NCBI GenBank assembly: GCA_004762125.1
Contig: SIHQ01000034.1
Span: 1 to 34,172 of the forward strand
From: Oceanospirillales bacterium
GTDB taxonomy: Bacteria; Pseudomonadota; Gammaproteobacteria; Pseudomonadales; Endozoicomonadaceae
Length of the DNA: 34,172 bases
Direction of reading: 5' to 3'
How positions within the stretch are numbered: the stretch's first letter is position 1; every line of letters begins with the position of its first letter. Both the position numbers and the translations under genes were made by a program. Below the pieces are notes generated by a model. It saw only the letters and a program-made list of their open reading frames with translations, ran no database searches and was not told the DNA's origin. Positions 1-6,508 of the stretch are shown here, in pieces.

Positions 1-335
1 GGTAGTATTTGGGTGTTAGTGTGAGGATGTAGTAGTATGTGGAGGGTGGGATGTAGTTGGTAGTAAGTGGTTAGAAGGTAGAAGATGGCGGTTGGTAGTT
101 AGTGGTTGGCAGTTGGCAGTTGGCAGTTTGCAGTTGGCAGTTGGCAGTTGGCAGTTGGCAGTTGGCAGTTGGCAGTTGGCAGTTGGCAGTTGGCAGTTGG
201 CAGTTGGCAGTTGGCAGTTGGCAGTTGGCAGTTGGCAGTTGGCAGTTGCGAGCGTAGCTCGTTTCTCTTCACTGACCACTTAAAACTTCAAACTAAAAAC
301 TCATCACTAAAAACTAAAAACACTCACCCCTCAAC
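1..335. repeat. Composite repeat copy A (left arm, hairpin, right arm)
   Basis: The left arm (1-247) is rich in G and T: positions 1-104 contain a single C (at 89) and degenerate TAGT/AGTGG words, and then comes the perfect TTGGCAG array. A short hairpin, CGAGC-GTA-GCTCG at 249-261, marks the centre. The right arm (262-335) is nearly free of G (one G near 273) and consists of ACTAAAA, ACTCATC and ACTGACC words. G-poor DNA following C-poor DNA means the arms are loosely complementary, so the whole could fold as a long imperfect hairpin. The arm ends next to the 3' end of the MNT gene. The same architecture recurs at 1146-1253 and 1593-3134. Its function is unknown. Confidence 0.85.
106..245. 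repeat. Tandem array, 20 copies of TTGGCAG
   Basis: Twenty consecutive 7-bp units fill 140 bp. Nineteen read TTGGCAG and one (127-133) reads TTTGCAG. A period of 7 is not a multiple of 3, so open frames through it give a periodic low-complexity peptide and are not genes. Near-identity of the units suggests recent slippage expansion, so copy number is likely to vary between strains. It forms the inner left arm of composite repeat copy A. Confidence 0.95.
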
Positions 336-650
336 CTGAGCATAAAAAACCTGTCCAACCCGCTGGATATGATCAACCAATTTCGGGTTTTCGATACTGT
401 CAAAAATAGAAATGTCCAGTTGATAAGGCAGCATCAACTCTTCTAATGCATCTTCAATTTTCAGCTGCACACTTAGGTCAAGCTGGTTACTTTTAGAGGG
501 CATTAGGGTTAAGTCAATATCAGAGCCTATCTTGTAATTGCCCTTGGCTCTTGAGCCATAAACAACCACTTTCCCCACTTGTGGAAATGCTGCAAACACG
601 GCACGAATGGCGGTAATGGTTTTTGCTTTGAGGCCAAACTGTGTGTCCAT
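324..650 (-). CDS. MNT-type nucleotidyltransferase (antitoxin-like) of a HEPN/MNT pair
   Basis: This 108-residue protein is a minimal nucleotidyltransferase. The fold signature GSRAKG is at residues 32-37 and the metal-binding SDIDL at 43-47, with a further Asp in LDISIFD near 78-82. Its length fits the family. The ATG overlaps the stop of the upstream HEPN gene by one base (TGATG), so the two are translationally coupled. In characterised HEPN/MNT modules the MNT protein inactivates the HEPN RNase by adding AMP to it. That role is inferred here from family and pairing. The 3' end directly abuts composite repeat copy A and no terminator is visible. The pair is flanked by repeats on both sides, which suggests acquisition as a unit. 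Confidence 0.85.
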   Translation of the reverse strand: MDTQFGLKAKTITAIRAVFAAFPQVGKVVVYGSRAKGNYKIGSDIDLTLMPSKSNQLDLSVQLKIEDALEELMLPYQLDISIFDSIENPKLVDHIQRVGQVFYAQVEG

Positions 651-1075
651 CAGCCTTTATCTCGCCAGTCAGCCATAGTCTTTTTCAGTTTCACAAACTC
701 TGCACAGTATTGATGGATGATTTTGTGAGCAATCTCGTTAGCGACTTCTTCCCTGTAGGTATGAGAACTGAGATTACGGCTTTTAATCATTTCCATCCAA
801 AGGTCGCCATTTTCTATGATCCCTTCGCGAAAAGCACTTCTTGTCGCATCTCTTGACCCTATTACACCGCTGACGCCCCGGTAATCAAAAAAATCTTTGA
901 GGGTTTTCCATGCCAATTCATGGGTAAACTCAAACCCCTGTATCAAGCCTTGCTGCTCAAGTTTGGACAGTGCTCTTTGCTGTGACAGATTGACCGCGTC
1001 TTGCAGAGTATCAAGGGCTTGCTGATAGTTATCAAACCGTTGTAGCCAGCGAATGTCTTCTTGATTTGGGGTCAT
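650..1075 (-). CDS. HEPN-domain, HI0074-type nucleotidyltransferase partner (toxin-like)
   Basis: This 141-residue, largely helical protein belongs to the HI0074-like 'nucleotidyltransferase substrate-binding' group of HEPN proteins. The HEPN signature R-X4-H is visible as RNLSSH at residues 100-105, followed by TY, the context reported as the AMP acceptor in some HEPN/MNT pairs. It is the first gene of a two-gene operon, its stop overlapping the MNT start by one base. HEPN partners are generally ribonucleases that cut RNA, for example tRNA or mRNA. No substrate can be read from the sequence. About 70 bp of unique DNA separates its start from composite repeat copy B, and its promoter probably lies there. 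Whether it is toxic is an inference. Confidence 0.82.
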   Translation of the reverse strand: MTPNQEDIRWLQRFDNYQQALDTLQDAVNLSQQRALSKLEQQGLIQGFEFTHELAWKTLKDFFDYRGVSGVIGSRDATRSAFREGIIENGDLWMEMIKSRNLSSHTYREEVANEIAHKIIHQYCAEFVKLKKTMADWRDKG

Positions 1076-1145
1076 AATGGGTTCTACTGTGAAAAGCTTT
1101 TGGTTTTACCTATCGATACTAACAGCACCACCGGCTTAGCAGAAG

Positions 1146-1253
1146 TAGTTGGCAGTTGGCAGGGCGAGCATAGCTCGTCTATCATAACTGACCACTGATT
1201 ACTGATTACTGAAAACTAATAACTAATAACTAATAACTAATAACTGAAAAAAT
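1146..1253. repeat. Composite repeat copy B
   Basis: The left arm is short here, two TTGGCAG units at 1149-1162. The hairpin is CGAGC-ATA-GCTCG at 1165-1177, differing from copies A and C only in the first loop base. The right arm (1178-1253) carries period-7 words: ACTGATT, then four ACTAATA units, then ACTGAAA. It runs straight into the ATG of the four-helix-bundle gene, so this arm is the gene's 5' leader. Loss of left-arm units relative to copy A is consistent with slippage. Confidence 0.88.
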
Positions 1254-1592
1254 ATGTCCTTCGAAAAACTTGCCGTCTGGCAACGCTCTTCCCGCTTATG
1301 CGTCGATATCTACAAAACAACCAGCCACTTACGGGATTTTGGTTTTAAAGATCAAATAACCCGCTCTGCTCTTTCAATCCCCAGTAACATCTCGGAAGGC
1401 ATGGAACGAACAAGCCAAAAAGAGCGCAAGTATTTTCTCTCCGTTGCAAGAGGTTCAGCCGCCGAAGCCAGAACACAAGCCTACATAGGCATTGAAATTG
1501 GCTACATCAACAAAGATAAAGGCTTAAGCTGGATCGCTGAATTGAAAGAACTGTCTTCCATGCTTCAGGGGCTAATCAATTCCATACGTTAG
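1254..1592 (+). CDS. Four-helix-bundle protein (TIGR02436 / 23S rRNA IVS-protein family)
   Basis: The 112-residue protein has the family marks in order: an N-terminal FEKLAVWQRS, the central QITRSALSIPSNISEGMER (residues 34-52) and ARGSAAEARTQ (66-75), followed by a final helix. Family members occur inside 23S rRNA intervening sequences, as Avd accessory proteins of diversity-generating retroelements, and as solo genes of unknown function. Here there is no rRNA, reverse transcriptase or variable repeat nearby, so it is a solo type. No Shine-Dalgarno is seen: the ATG follows an A-rich end of the repeat arm. The gene is bracketed by composite repeats B and C, and a repeat arm begins within about 20 bp after the stop. 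Identity is solid; function is not known. Confidence 0.9.
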   Translation: MSFEKLAVWQRSSRLCVDIYKTTSHLRDFGFKDQITRSALSIPSNISEGMERTSQKERKYFLSVARGSAAEARTQAYIGIEIGYINKDKGLSWIAELKELSSMLQGLINSIR

Positions 1593-1646
1593 TGCAGTTG
1601 ATAGTTTTTAGTGGGCAGTGGGCAGTGGGCAGTGGGCAGTGGGCAG

Positions 1647-2951
1647 CAGGGAAAACGCATGAAACCCCTCGTCAGCACTAGCTTCAATCAATATTCGATA
1701 AAAGCGGAACACCCGCCAGGATCGTATTCATATAGTGTGTGCTCAAAGCAGCCTTCTTCATTTTGCGCTTGATACCACCTTTGAAAGTCTTTTCGTTTTT
1801 TAACAGGTTCAAAGCAATATGCCTAAAACCTGCGAGTACCTCAGCACTGTCATCTCGACGGATCCGACAGGCGTCTTCGCCCATAGCGACATCCAGTACA
1901 TAATGCAGACTGTTTTCGATTGCCCAATGACTGCGGACACTTACTGCCAGTTGCTCTGCGGTTAACTCTGCTGAACTGATGTAGTAACGAACACTTACGT
2001 CTTCCAGGTTTTGAAGCGTTTCTCCCACCTGACGGAAAGCAATGACCGCTCCCAGAGTTTTCATCCCTTTCCAGTCAAAAGAGAAATTGACAAACTCATC
2101 AAAGATATCGCTAACCACATGTATCCGATGCTCTTGTCTGCCACGATTTTTCTCTTTCGTTTCATACGAGGAGTCAAATGAGCCTCCCAGAATGCTGCCC
2201 ATAGAGAAGTGATCTTGGAAGGCTGCATGAAGTTTTGGCTGGTTGCCTTTAACAGCCAGCAAGTAATCAGCTTCTTTATCAACGATTTGTTCAGCTATAG
2301 CGCGCTGACACCCCATGGCATCAATAGTAACGATGCAGCCCTTGATCTCCAGTAGTTTCAGGAGCTCAGGGATGGCCGTTATCTCATTACTTTTGGTATC
2401 CGTTTTTACCTGACCTAGCACCACATTATTTGCCGTACAAAAAGCACTCACCATATGAATAGGATCACGATCTCGACTTTTATCGTAAGAGCTTCTGGCC
2501 ACTTTCCCATCGATTGCAACTACAGCTCCGCGGGTTGCGGCATGGCAATCCTGCATCCAGTTGGCAAAGCATTTCTGGAATACTTTAGGGCTGACAGTGC
2601 TGACAACACGAGCAATAGTATCGTGAGAAGGAATGCCTTCATCGAAGCTTCCCAGGGTTTTAAGCCAGTCTTCTCGAGCGTTTCCGAAGTCTTCAATTTC
2701 TTCCCAGCTTTCAGCTCCACCGATGACTGCACAGATCATAAGCAAAAGAATATCGGTCAGCTTATGGTCAATTTTCCACGGCTGGCGAAGATCGGTGAGA
2801 ATAGAAAGATGTTCAATCAAACTGGTTGCGTTCACTTCAAAGAGGCTCATATTTGTCATTGCTGACATATATGACCATAGACGTATGAATAAGAGAAGTT
2901 GAAATCTGACTATAGTCTACTGATACCAAGGGGTTTCATGCGTTTTCCCTG
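1647..2951 (-). mobile_element. ISAs1-family insertion sequence, complete, 1305 bp
   Basis: A perfect 22-bp terminal inverted repeat starts CAGGGAAAACGC at 1647-1668 and is mirrored at 2930-2951. A single transposase gene lies between on the minus strand. The 10-bp sequence CAGTGGGCAG occurs directly outside both ends (1637-1646 and 2952-2961) and fits the 8-10 bp target duplication of this family, though the 7-bp repeat background makes its exact length ambiguous. Intact ends and an intact frame suggest a recent insertion. Confidence 0.93.
1684..2868 (-). CDS. ISAs1-family DDE transposase
   Basis: The 394-residue enzyme cuts and joins the ends of its insertion sequence. The N-terminal domain includes LTDILLLMICAVIGGAESW (about 37-55), typical of ISAs1/H-repeat proteins. 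The catalytic residues can be placed: D120 in VAIDGK, D183 in TIDAMGCQ and E318 in HWAIEN, the last followed by the YVLDVAMGEDACR block. Length is in the usual range of about 370-400. The frame is intact. The start could be any of the close methionines (residues 1, 4 or 7); the first is used here. It is the only gene between the terminal inverted repeats. Confidence 0.93.
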   Translation of the reverse strand: MSAMTNMSLFEVNATSLIEHLSILTDLRQPWKIDHKLTDILLLMICAVIGGAESWEEIEDFGNAREDWLKTLGSFDEGIPSHDTIARVVSTVSPKVFQKCFANWMQDCHAATRGAVVAIDGKVARSSYDKSRDRDPIHMVSAFCTANNVVLGQVKTDTKSNEITAIPELLKLLEIKGCIVTIDAMGCQRAIAEQIVDKEADYLLAVKGNQPKLHAAFQDHFSMGSILGGSFDSSYETKEKNRGRQEHRIHVVSDIFDEFVNFSFDWKGMKTLGAVIAFRQVGETLQNLEDVSVRYYISSAELTAEQLAVSVRSHWAIENSLHYVLDVAMGEDACRIRRDDSAEVLAGFRHIALNLLKNEKTFKGGIKRKMKKAALSTHYMNTILAGVPLLSNID

Positions 2952-3134
2952 CAGTGGGCAGTGGGCAGTGGGCAGTGGGCAGTGGGCAGTGGGCAGTTGC
3001 GAGCGTAGCTCGTTTATCCTTACTGACAACTCATTACTGACAACTCATTACTGATTACTGATTACTGATTACTGACAACTGACTACTAACAACTGATTAC
3101 TAACAACTGATAACTGACAACTAATAACTGATTC

Positions 3135-3398
3135 TCCAGACACGCTACCGCCCACCGGAATTTATCGCTCATTTCGGAACAGCGAGAATGCATGCTATTA
3201 ATAGCAAACATGATTAGCAGGAGATGTGCACACGACCTTTATGCGATATCAGAACGGAGGCGCATTATAAAGTAGCTACACCAGTATTAATACCTTTCTG
3301 TGAAGCTTGTCACACGTAGTTACTTACTTCAATTAAATCAACTGGATACCTTGAAAAAAACTAAAAATAAATCATCTCTTTTTGATTTGTTTTTGATC
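3135..3398. other. Intergenic region with a 14-bp perfect palindrome
   Basis: No gene is supported here. TGCTATTAATAGCA at 3193-3206 is a perfect 14-bp palindrome, directly preceded by GCATGC (3190-3195). The sequence leaves the repeat-rich block at about 3134 and has ordinary composition up to the autokinase terminator. Confidence 0.5.
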
Positions 3399-3426
3399 AA
3401 AAAAAAGCCGCTATTGCGGCTTTTTT
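3399..3426 (-). terminator. Rho-independent terminator of the export operon
   Basis: The stem GCCGC (3407-3411) pairs with GCGGC (3416-3420) around a TATT loop. It has an A-run on the left and a T-run on the right, so it can work in both directions. It lies just past the stop of the minus-strand autokinase gene. Confidence 0.85.
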
Positions 3427-3437
3427 CAGGTATTCAA

Positions 3438-5633
3438 CTAGCTCTTGGATTCGTACCCTTGGTAGTCATAATAACCCTGATTATAACCGTAAGAATCTTT
3501 GCGGGTGGGGTCAATTTTGTTCAGCACAACACCGGTTATCGGTGCGCGAGCCTGCAACAATCGGCCAACCGTCGTTTGTATCGCACCCAGTTGAATGCGG
3601 CCTGCTTCTATCACGTAAACAAGTCCATCAGACAAACGAGATATGGTCAGTGCATCACTCACACTTTGTACGGGCGGGCAGTCAATCACAACATAGTCGT
3701 AGTCTTGCTTTAGCTGCTCAATCAATACCGCAAAGCGGTCGGAAGAGAGCAGCTCTTGAGGATTAGGCGGCACCTGCCCACAGGGAATAACCGATATACC
3801 ATCAGCACTGTGAATGCATTCACCAATGCTCGCTGTTCCGGCCAAGAGGTTAGCCATACCAGCAGAGCCGCCTTTAACGCCGTAGTTTTTACCGACTACC
3901 GGGCGACGAAGATCACAATCAACCAGCAAGGTTTTTCCTAACTGCCCCAAAGCCAGGGCCAGGTTAGACGCCACGGAAGACTTACCTTCGCCCGGCGCAG
4001 TGGAGGTTATTGCAAAAACACAATGCTCTTTATCCATAGCGGTCAGATTGATGCTGGTTCGAATAGTACGAACAGCCTCACCAAAGCCATGTAAATCTTT
4101 CTGCAGAAACAGCCGGTGAGCGGCACCCTTTTTCAATTCTTTTGTGGTCAACTTGGGCAGTACACCCAGCACCGGCAGGTTCAGTTTGTCTTCAATATCA
4201 CGGGTACTGCGAATGGTGTTATTGAGCATTTCTAACAGGAAGGCAATACCACAAGACACCATCAACCCTAACAACGCGGCAATAACCACAATGAGTTTTT
4301 TCTTGGGTTTCACCGGGTTTTTAGGCGTATACGCTTTGTCTACCACACGAGCGTTAGCGGTTTGCAAGTCACTGGTGGCGCTGGTTTCCTGAATACGCTT
4401 GAAGAAGGCGTCGTACAAGTCTTTATTGGTGCGTACTTCCCGCTCAAGGGCTCTTAAACGGAATTGCTTGCGGTTAATGTCCTGAACCCGGCTTTTTGCT
4501 TCAGCCACGGCTTTTTTCAGGCTTTTCTCGTTGCTTCTATCAAGCTCAAAGTCACGCTCAACACCGTCAATAATGTTATTGATCTGGCCACTGATGTTCT
4601 GCTGAATACTTTCCAGCTCACTGCGAGCAGAAATCATTTTAGGGTGTTTAGGCCCATAGCGACGGGACAGGTCTTTCACCAACCGCTGAACCTTGGATTC
4701 TTCCTGTTTAAGACCCTGTACCAGCGGATGCCTCAACACCGCCTGAATAGAATCAACGCCCCGGCCTTTTTTCAGGCTGCCATTCTTGATCTGCTGATAA
4801 ATACTCTCGGATACGGTCAGTTTTCTGCGCACCTGAACCAGTGACTCTGTGAGAGATTTAAGCTCATTGCTGGAAATGGTCAGTACACCTTGAAGGTCAA
4901 CCAACTCTTCTTGTTCCCGATAAGCCTGAAGGTTTCCTTCCGTATCACGCAACTTACCGGACAGCTCGGTCAAACGCTCCTGCATCCAGCTTGTGGCGGT
5001 CAGTGTAAGAGAGAGCTTGGCTTCCATATAAGCTTCAATGTACGACTCGGCAATAGCATTGGCTATTTCTGCCGCCAGAGCCGGGCTTTTTGACAGAGCA
5101 TTGATTTTTACAATCTGGGTTTTCTTCACTGGCTGAACAGAGACAGCGGCTGCAAGCAGGTCCAAGGTATCACTGAGCACACGTTCGTCGCTTACGTCGA
5201 CCACGGGAGATTCCAACCCAAACCAGCCACGCCAATTCAGTATTTCGGCGTAAGGGTTTTTTTCACGAAGGGTCGCATTAAATTCGGGATTACTGAGCAA
5301 ATCAAGGCGCTCAACCACTTTCTCAAGCACGCTGCGCGATTTCAACACTTCGAACTGGGTGTTCAAGTAACTGTCGCCACCACTGTCGAGTCCGTAAATT
5401 TCTTCAATGGACACGACCTTGGCTTGCTCCTGCTCAATCTGGAGTACAGCCGTGGCTTGGTAAACCGGCGTCAGGGAAAACACCACCAACACCGCCAGCA
5501 AAGTGACCGCCACCGTAAATCCGGCGATGGCCCATTTATGAGTGGTGAGAACATGAAAGATTTCCCTGAGGGAAATCACATCGTCATCTTGCGTCGCCTG
5601 GTGCACAGGCTGCATCGTAGAATCAGTAGACAT
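3438..5633 (-). CDS. wzc: Wzc/VpsO-like polysaccharide co-polymerase and tyrosine autokinase
   Basis: This inner-membrane protein (731 residues from the ATG at 5633) controls polymer length and export of a surface polysaccharide. The N-terminal Wzz-type domain has a membrane segment near residues 33-55 and a long coiled-coil periplasmic region. A second membrane segment lies near 440-460. The C-terminal BY-kinase domain shows Walker A in TSTAPGEGKSS (from about 543), Walker A' in LLVDCDLRRP and Walker B in YVVIDCPP. The last 16 residues hold six tyrosines, the usual autophosphorylation cluster. An in-frame TTG 18 bp upstream (5651) is a less likely start. It is the last gene of a minus-strand export set, 102 bp after the SLBB gene. 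A cognate phosphatase is not in the window. Confidence 0.92.
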   Translation of the reverse strand: MSTDSTMQPVHQATQDDDVISLREIFHVLTTHKWAIAGFTVAVTLLAVLVVFSLTPVYQATAVLQIEQEQAKVVSIEEIYGLDSGGDSYLNTQFEVLKSRSVLEKVVERLDLLSNPEFNATLREKNPYAEILNWRGWFGLESPVVDVSDERVLSDTLDLLAAAVSVQPVKKTQIVKINALSKSPALAAEIANAIAESYIEAYMEAKLSLTLTATSWMQERLTELSGKLRDTEGNLQAYREQEELVDLQGVLTISSNELKSLTESLVQVRRKLTVSESIYQQIKNGSLKKGRGVDSIQAVLRHPLVQGLKQEESKVQRLVKDLSRRYGPKHPKMISARSELESIQQNISGQINNIIDGVERDFELDRSNEKSLKKAVAEAKSRVQDINRKQFRLRALEREVRTNKDLYDAFFKRIQETSATSDLQTANARVVDKAYTPKNPVKPKKKLIVVIAALLGLMVSCGIAFLLEMLNNTIRSTRDIEDKLNLPVLGVLPKLTTKELKKGAAHRLFLQKDLHGFGEAVRTIRTSINLTAMDKEHCVFAITSTAPGEGKSSVASNLALALGQLGKTLLVDCDLRRPVVGKNYGVKGGSAGMANLLAGTASIGECIHSADGISVIPCGQVPPNPQELLSSDRFAVLIEQLKQDYDYVVIDCPPVQSVSDALTISRLSDGLVYVIEAGRIQLGAIQTTVGRLLQARAPITGVVLNKIDPTRKDSYGYNQGYYDYQGYESKS

Positions 5634-5735
5634 AAATTTATAAACTACCAAAGACTCTTACACCCGAACGCGCCGGGCAAAGAAGCCTGCTTTAATGAAC
5701 ATCACGAGCTGGCCAAATGATTGACCAACAGAAGA

Positions 5736-6305
5736 TTAGAAGAAGCTTTCTTTCACATTGACGATATCGCCAGGCAACACTGACTCATTCAGCTTCAGCT
5801 TGCGCTCTTTCAAACGACCTTTATCTTCACGAGTCACTACTACGTTGTCCTTGGAGGCTCGCTGAGTAAAGCCGCCAGCAAGCGCGATGGCTTTTTCCAG
5901 GGTCAACCCTGGTTCGAAGGAGAAACCTCCGGGAGATTTCACTTCACCACTGACGAAGAATTTACGATATTCAGTGACTGTCACGCTGATTCTGGGGTCA
6001 ATAAAATAGTCGCCCTTCAGCTTTCTGGTCAGAAAATGCTGCAGCTCACCAACGGTCATGCCTTTTACACGGATTTCACCCAGAAAAGGGTAAGGAATAG
6101 TGCCCGCATCAGTGAGGCGGGTTTCAACCGACATATCGTCTTCGCCAAACATGGTGACGCTGATCATGTCGCCAGAGTTAAGACGATACTTTGAAAAGCT
6201 AAGTCCTTCTGCTCCGGCGCTTGCCGCACCAAAACACAATATCAACGTCAACATCAACATCTGCACCGCCAGCAGCGCACGCCAGCTTTTAACTAAATAC
6301 ATCAT
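5736..6305 (-). CDS. Small SLBB-type polysaccharide export protein (Wza/VpsN-like)
   Basis: The 189-residue exported protein has a signal peptide (hydrophobic to about residue 30, ending in AASAGA). The polysaccharide export domain follows (YRLNSGDMISVTMFGEDD, about 40-57, through the VTVTEYRKFFVSGEV block). One SLBB region comes after it (PGGFSFEPGLTLEKAIALAGG, about 124-144). It is half the size of Wza, and the Cys in LILCFG lacks a good lipobox, so it is probably a periplasmic or peripheral export component and not a full lipoprotein channel. It lies between the barrel gene and the autokinase on the same strand, as in vpsM-vpsN-vpsO of Vibrio. A 13-bp inverted repeat sits about 90 bp upstream. 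Confidence 0.88.
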   Translation of the reverse strand: MMYLVKSWRALLAVQMLMLTLILCFGAASAGAEGLSFSKYRLNSGDMISVTMFGEDDMSVETRLTDAGTIPYPFLGEIRVKGMTVGELQHFLTRKLKGDYFIDPRISVTVTEYRKFFVSGEVKSPGGFSFEPGLTLEKAIALAGGFTQRASKDNVVVTREDKGRLKERKLKLNESVLPGDIVNVKESFF

Positions 6306-6396
6306 TGCCTACTTCCAACCCGATCATCCTGAATCACTCATACACCTAAACTTTTAGAAGACGACCACTTCCAGCCAGCCATACTCGCAAAAAAGC

Positions 6397-6430
6397 TTTT
6401 CTGGTGATTCAGCACGAAATCACCAGAAAA
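6397..6430. promoter_or_regulatory. 13-bp perfect inverted repeat upstream of the SLBB export gene
   Basis: TTTTCTGGTGATT (6397-6409) is exactly mirrored by AATCACCAGAAAA (6418-6430) with an 8-base loop. It lies 92 bp before the export gene start and just after the terminator of the barrel gene. It could be an operator or an mRNA hairpin; nothing in the sequence decides which. Confidence 0.55.
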
Positions 6431-6451
6431 ACGCTCTTGCCTTATCTATAA

Positions 6452-6490
6452 AAAAGCAGAGCCGGAGCATTATACTCCAGGCTCTGCTCA
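6452..6490 (-). terminator. Rho-independent terminator after the outer-membrane barrel gene
   Basis: Read on the minus strand, AGCAGAGC (6481-6488) pairs with GCTCTGCT (6455-6462), with additional pairing CTGGAG/CTCCGG inside, and a T-run follows (complement of 6450-6455). It separates the barrel gene from the two downstream export genes, which therefore probably have a promoter of their own or depend on read-through. Confidence 0.8.
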
Positions 6491-6508
6491 AACCAAGCCA
6501 TGACTTGA

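Larger units (their letters stand above)
1593..3134. repeat. Composite repeat copy C, interrupted by an insertion sequence
   Basis: The left arm starts just after the four-helix-bundle gene and has five TGGGCAG units (1612-1646). It is split by the insertion sequence at 1647-2951 and resumes with six TGGGCAG units (2955-2996). The central hairpin CGAGC-GTA-GCTCG lies at 3000-3012. The right arm (3013-3134) contains period-7 words ACTGACA, ACTCATT, ACTGATT, ACTAACA, ACTGATA and ACTAATA. Removing the element and one target duplicate restores a continuous array. The left-arm unit differs by one base from that of copies A and B, so units homogenise within a copy. Confidence 0.88.

Noticed and set aside
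16-339. Open frames across the 7-bp array on both strands
   Set aside because: They are translations of the repeat (periodic QLPTANC or SWQLAVG peptides), with no ribosome site and no family.
106-3134. CRISPR array
   Set aside because: The repeats are 7 bp and directly adjacent with no spacers, and no cas genes are present.
3300-3713. 137-residue open frame on the plus strand
   Set aside because: It runs antisense into the autokinase gene and through its terminator and has no family resemblance.
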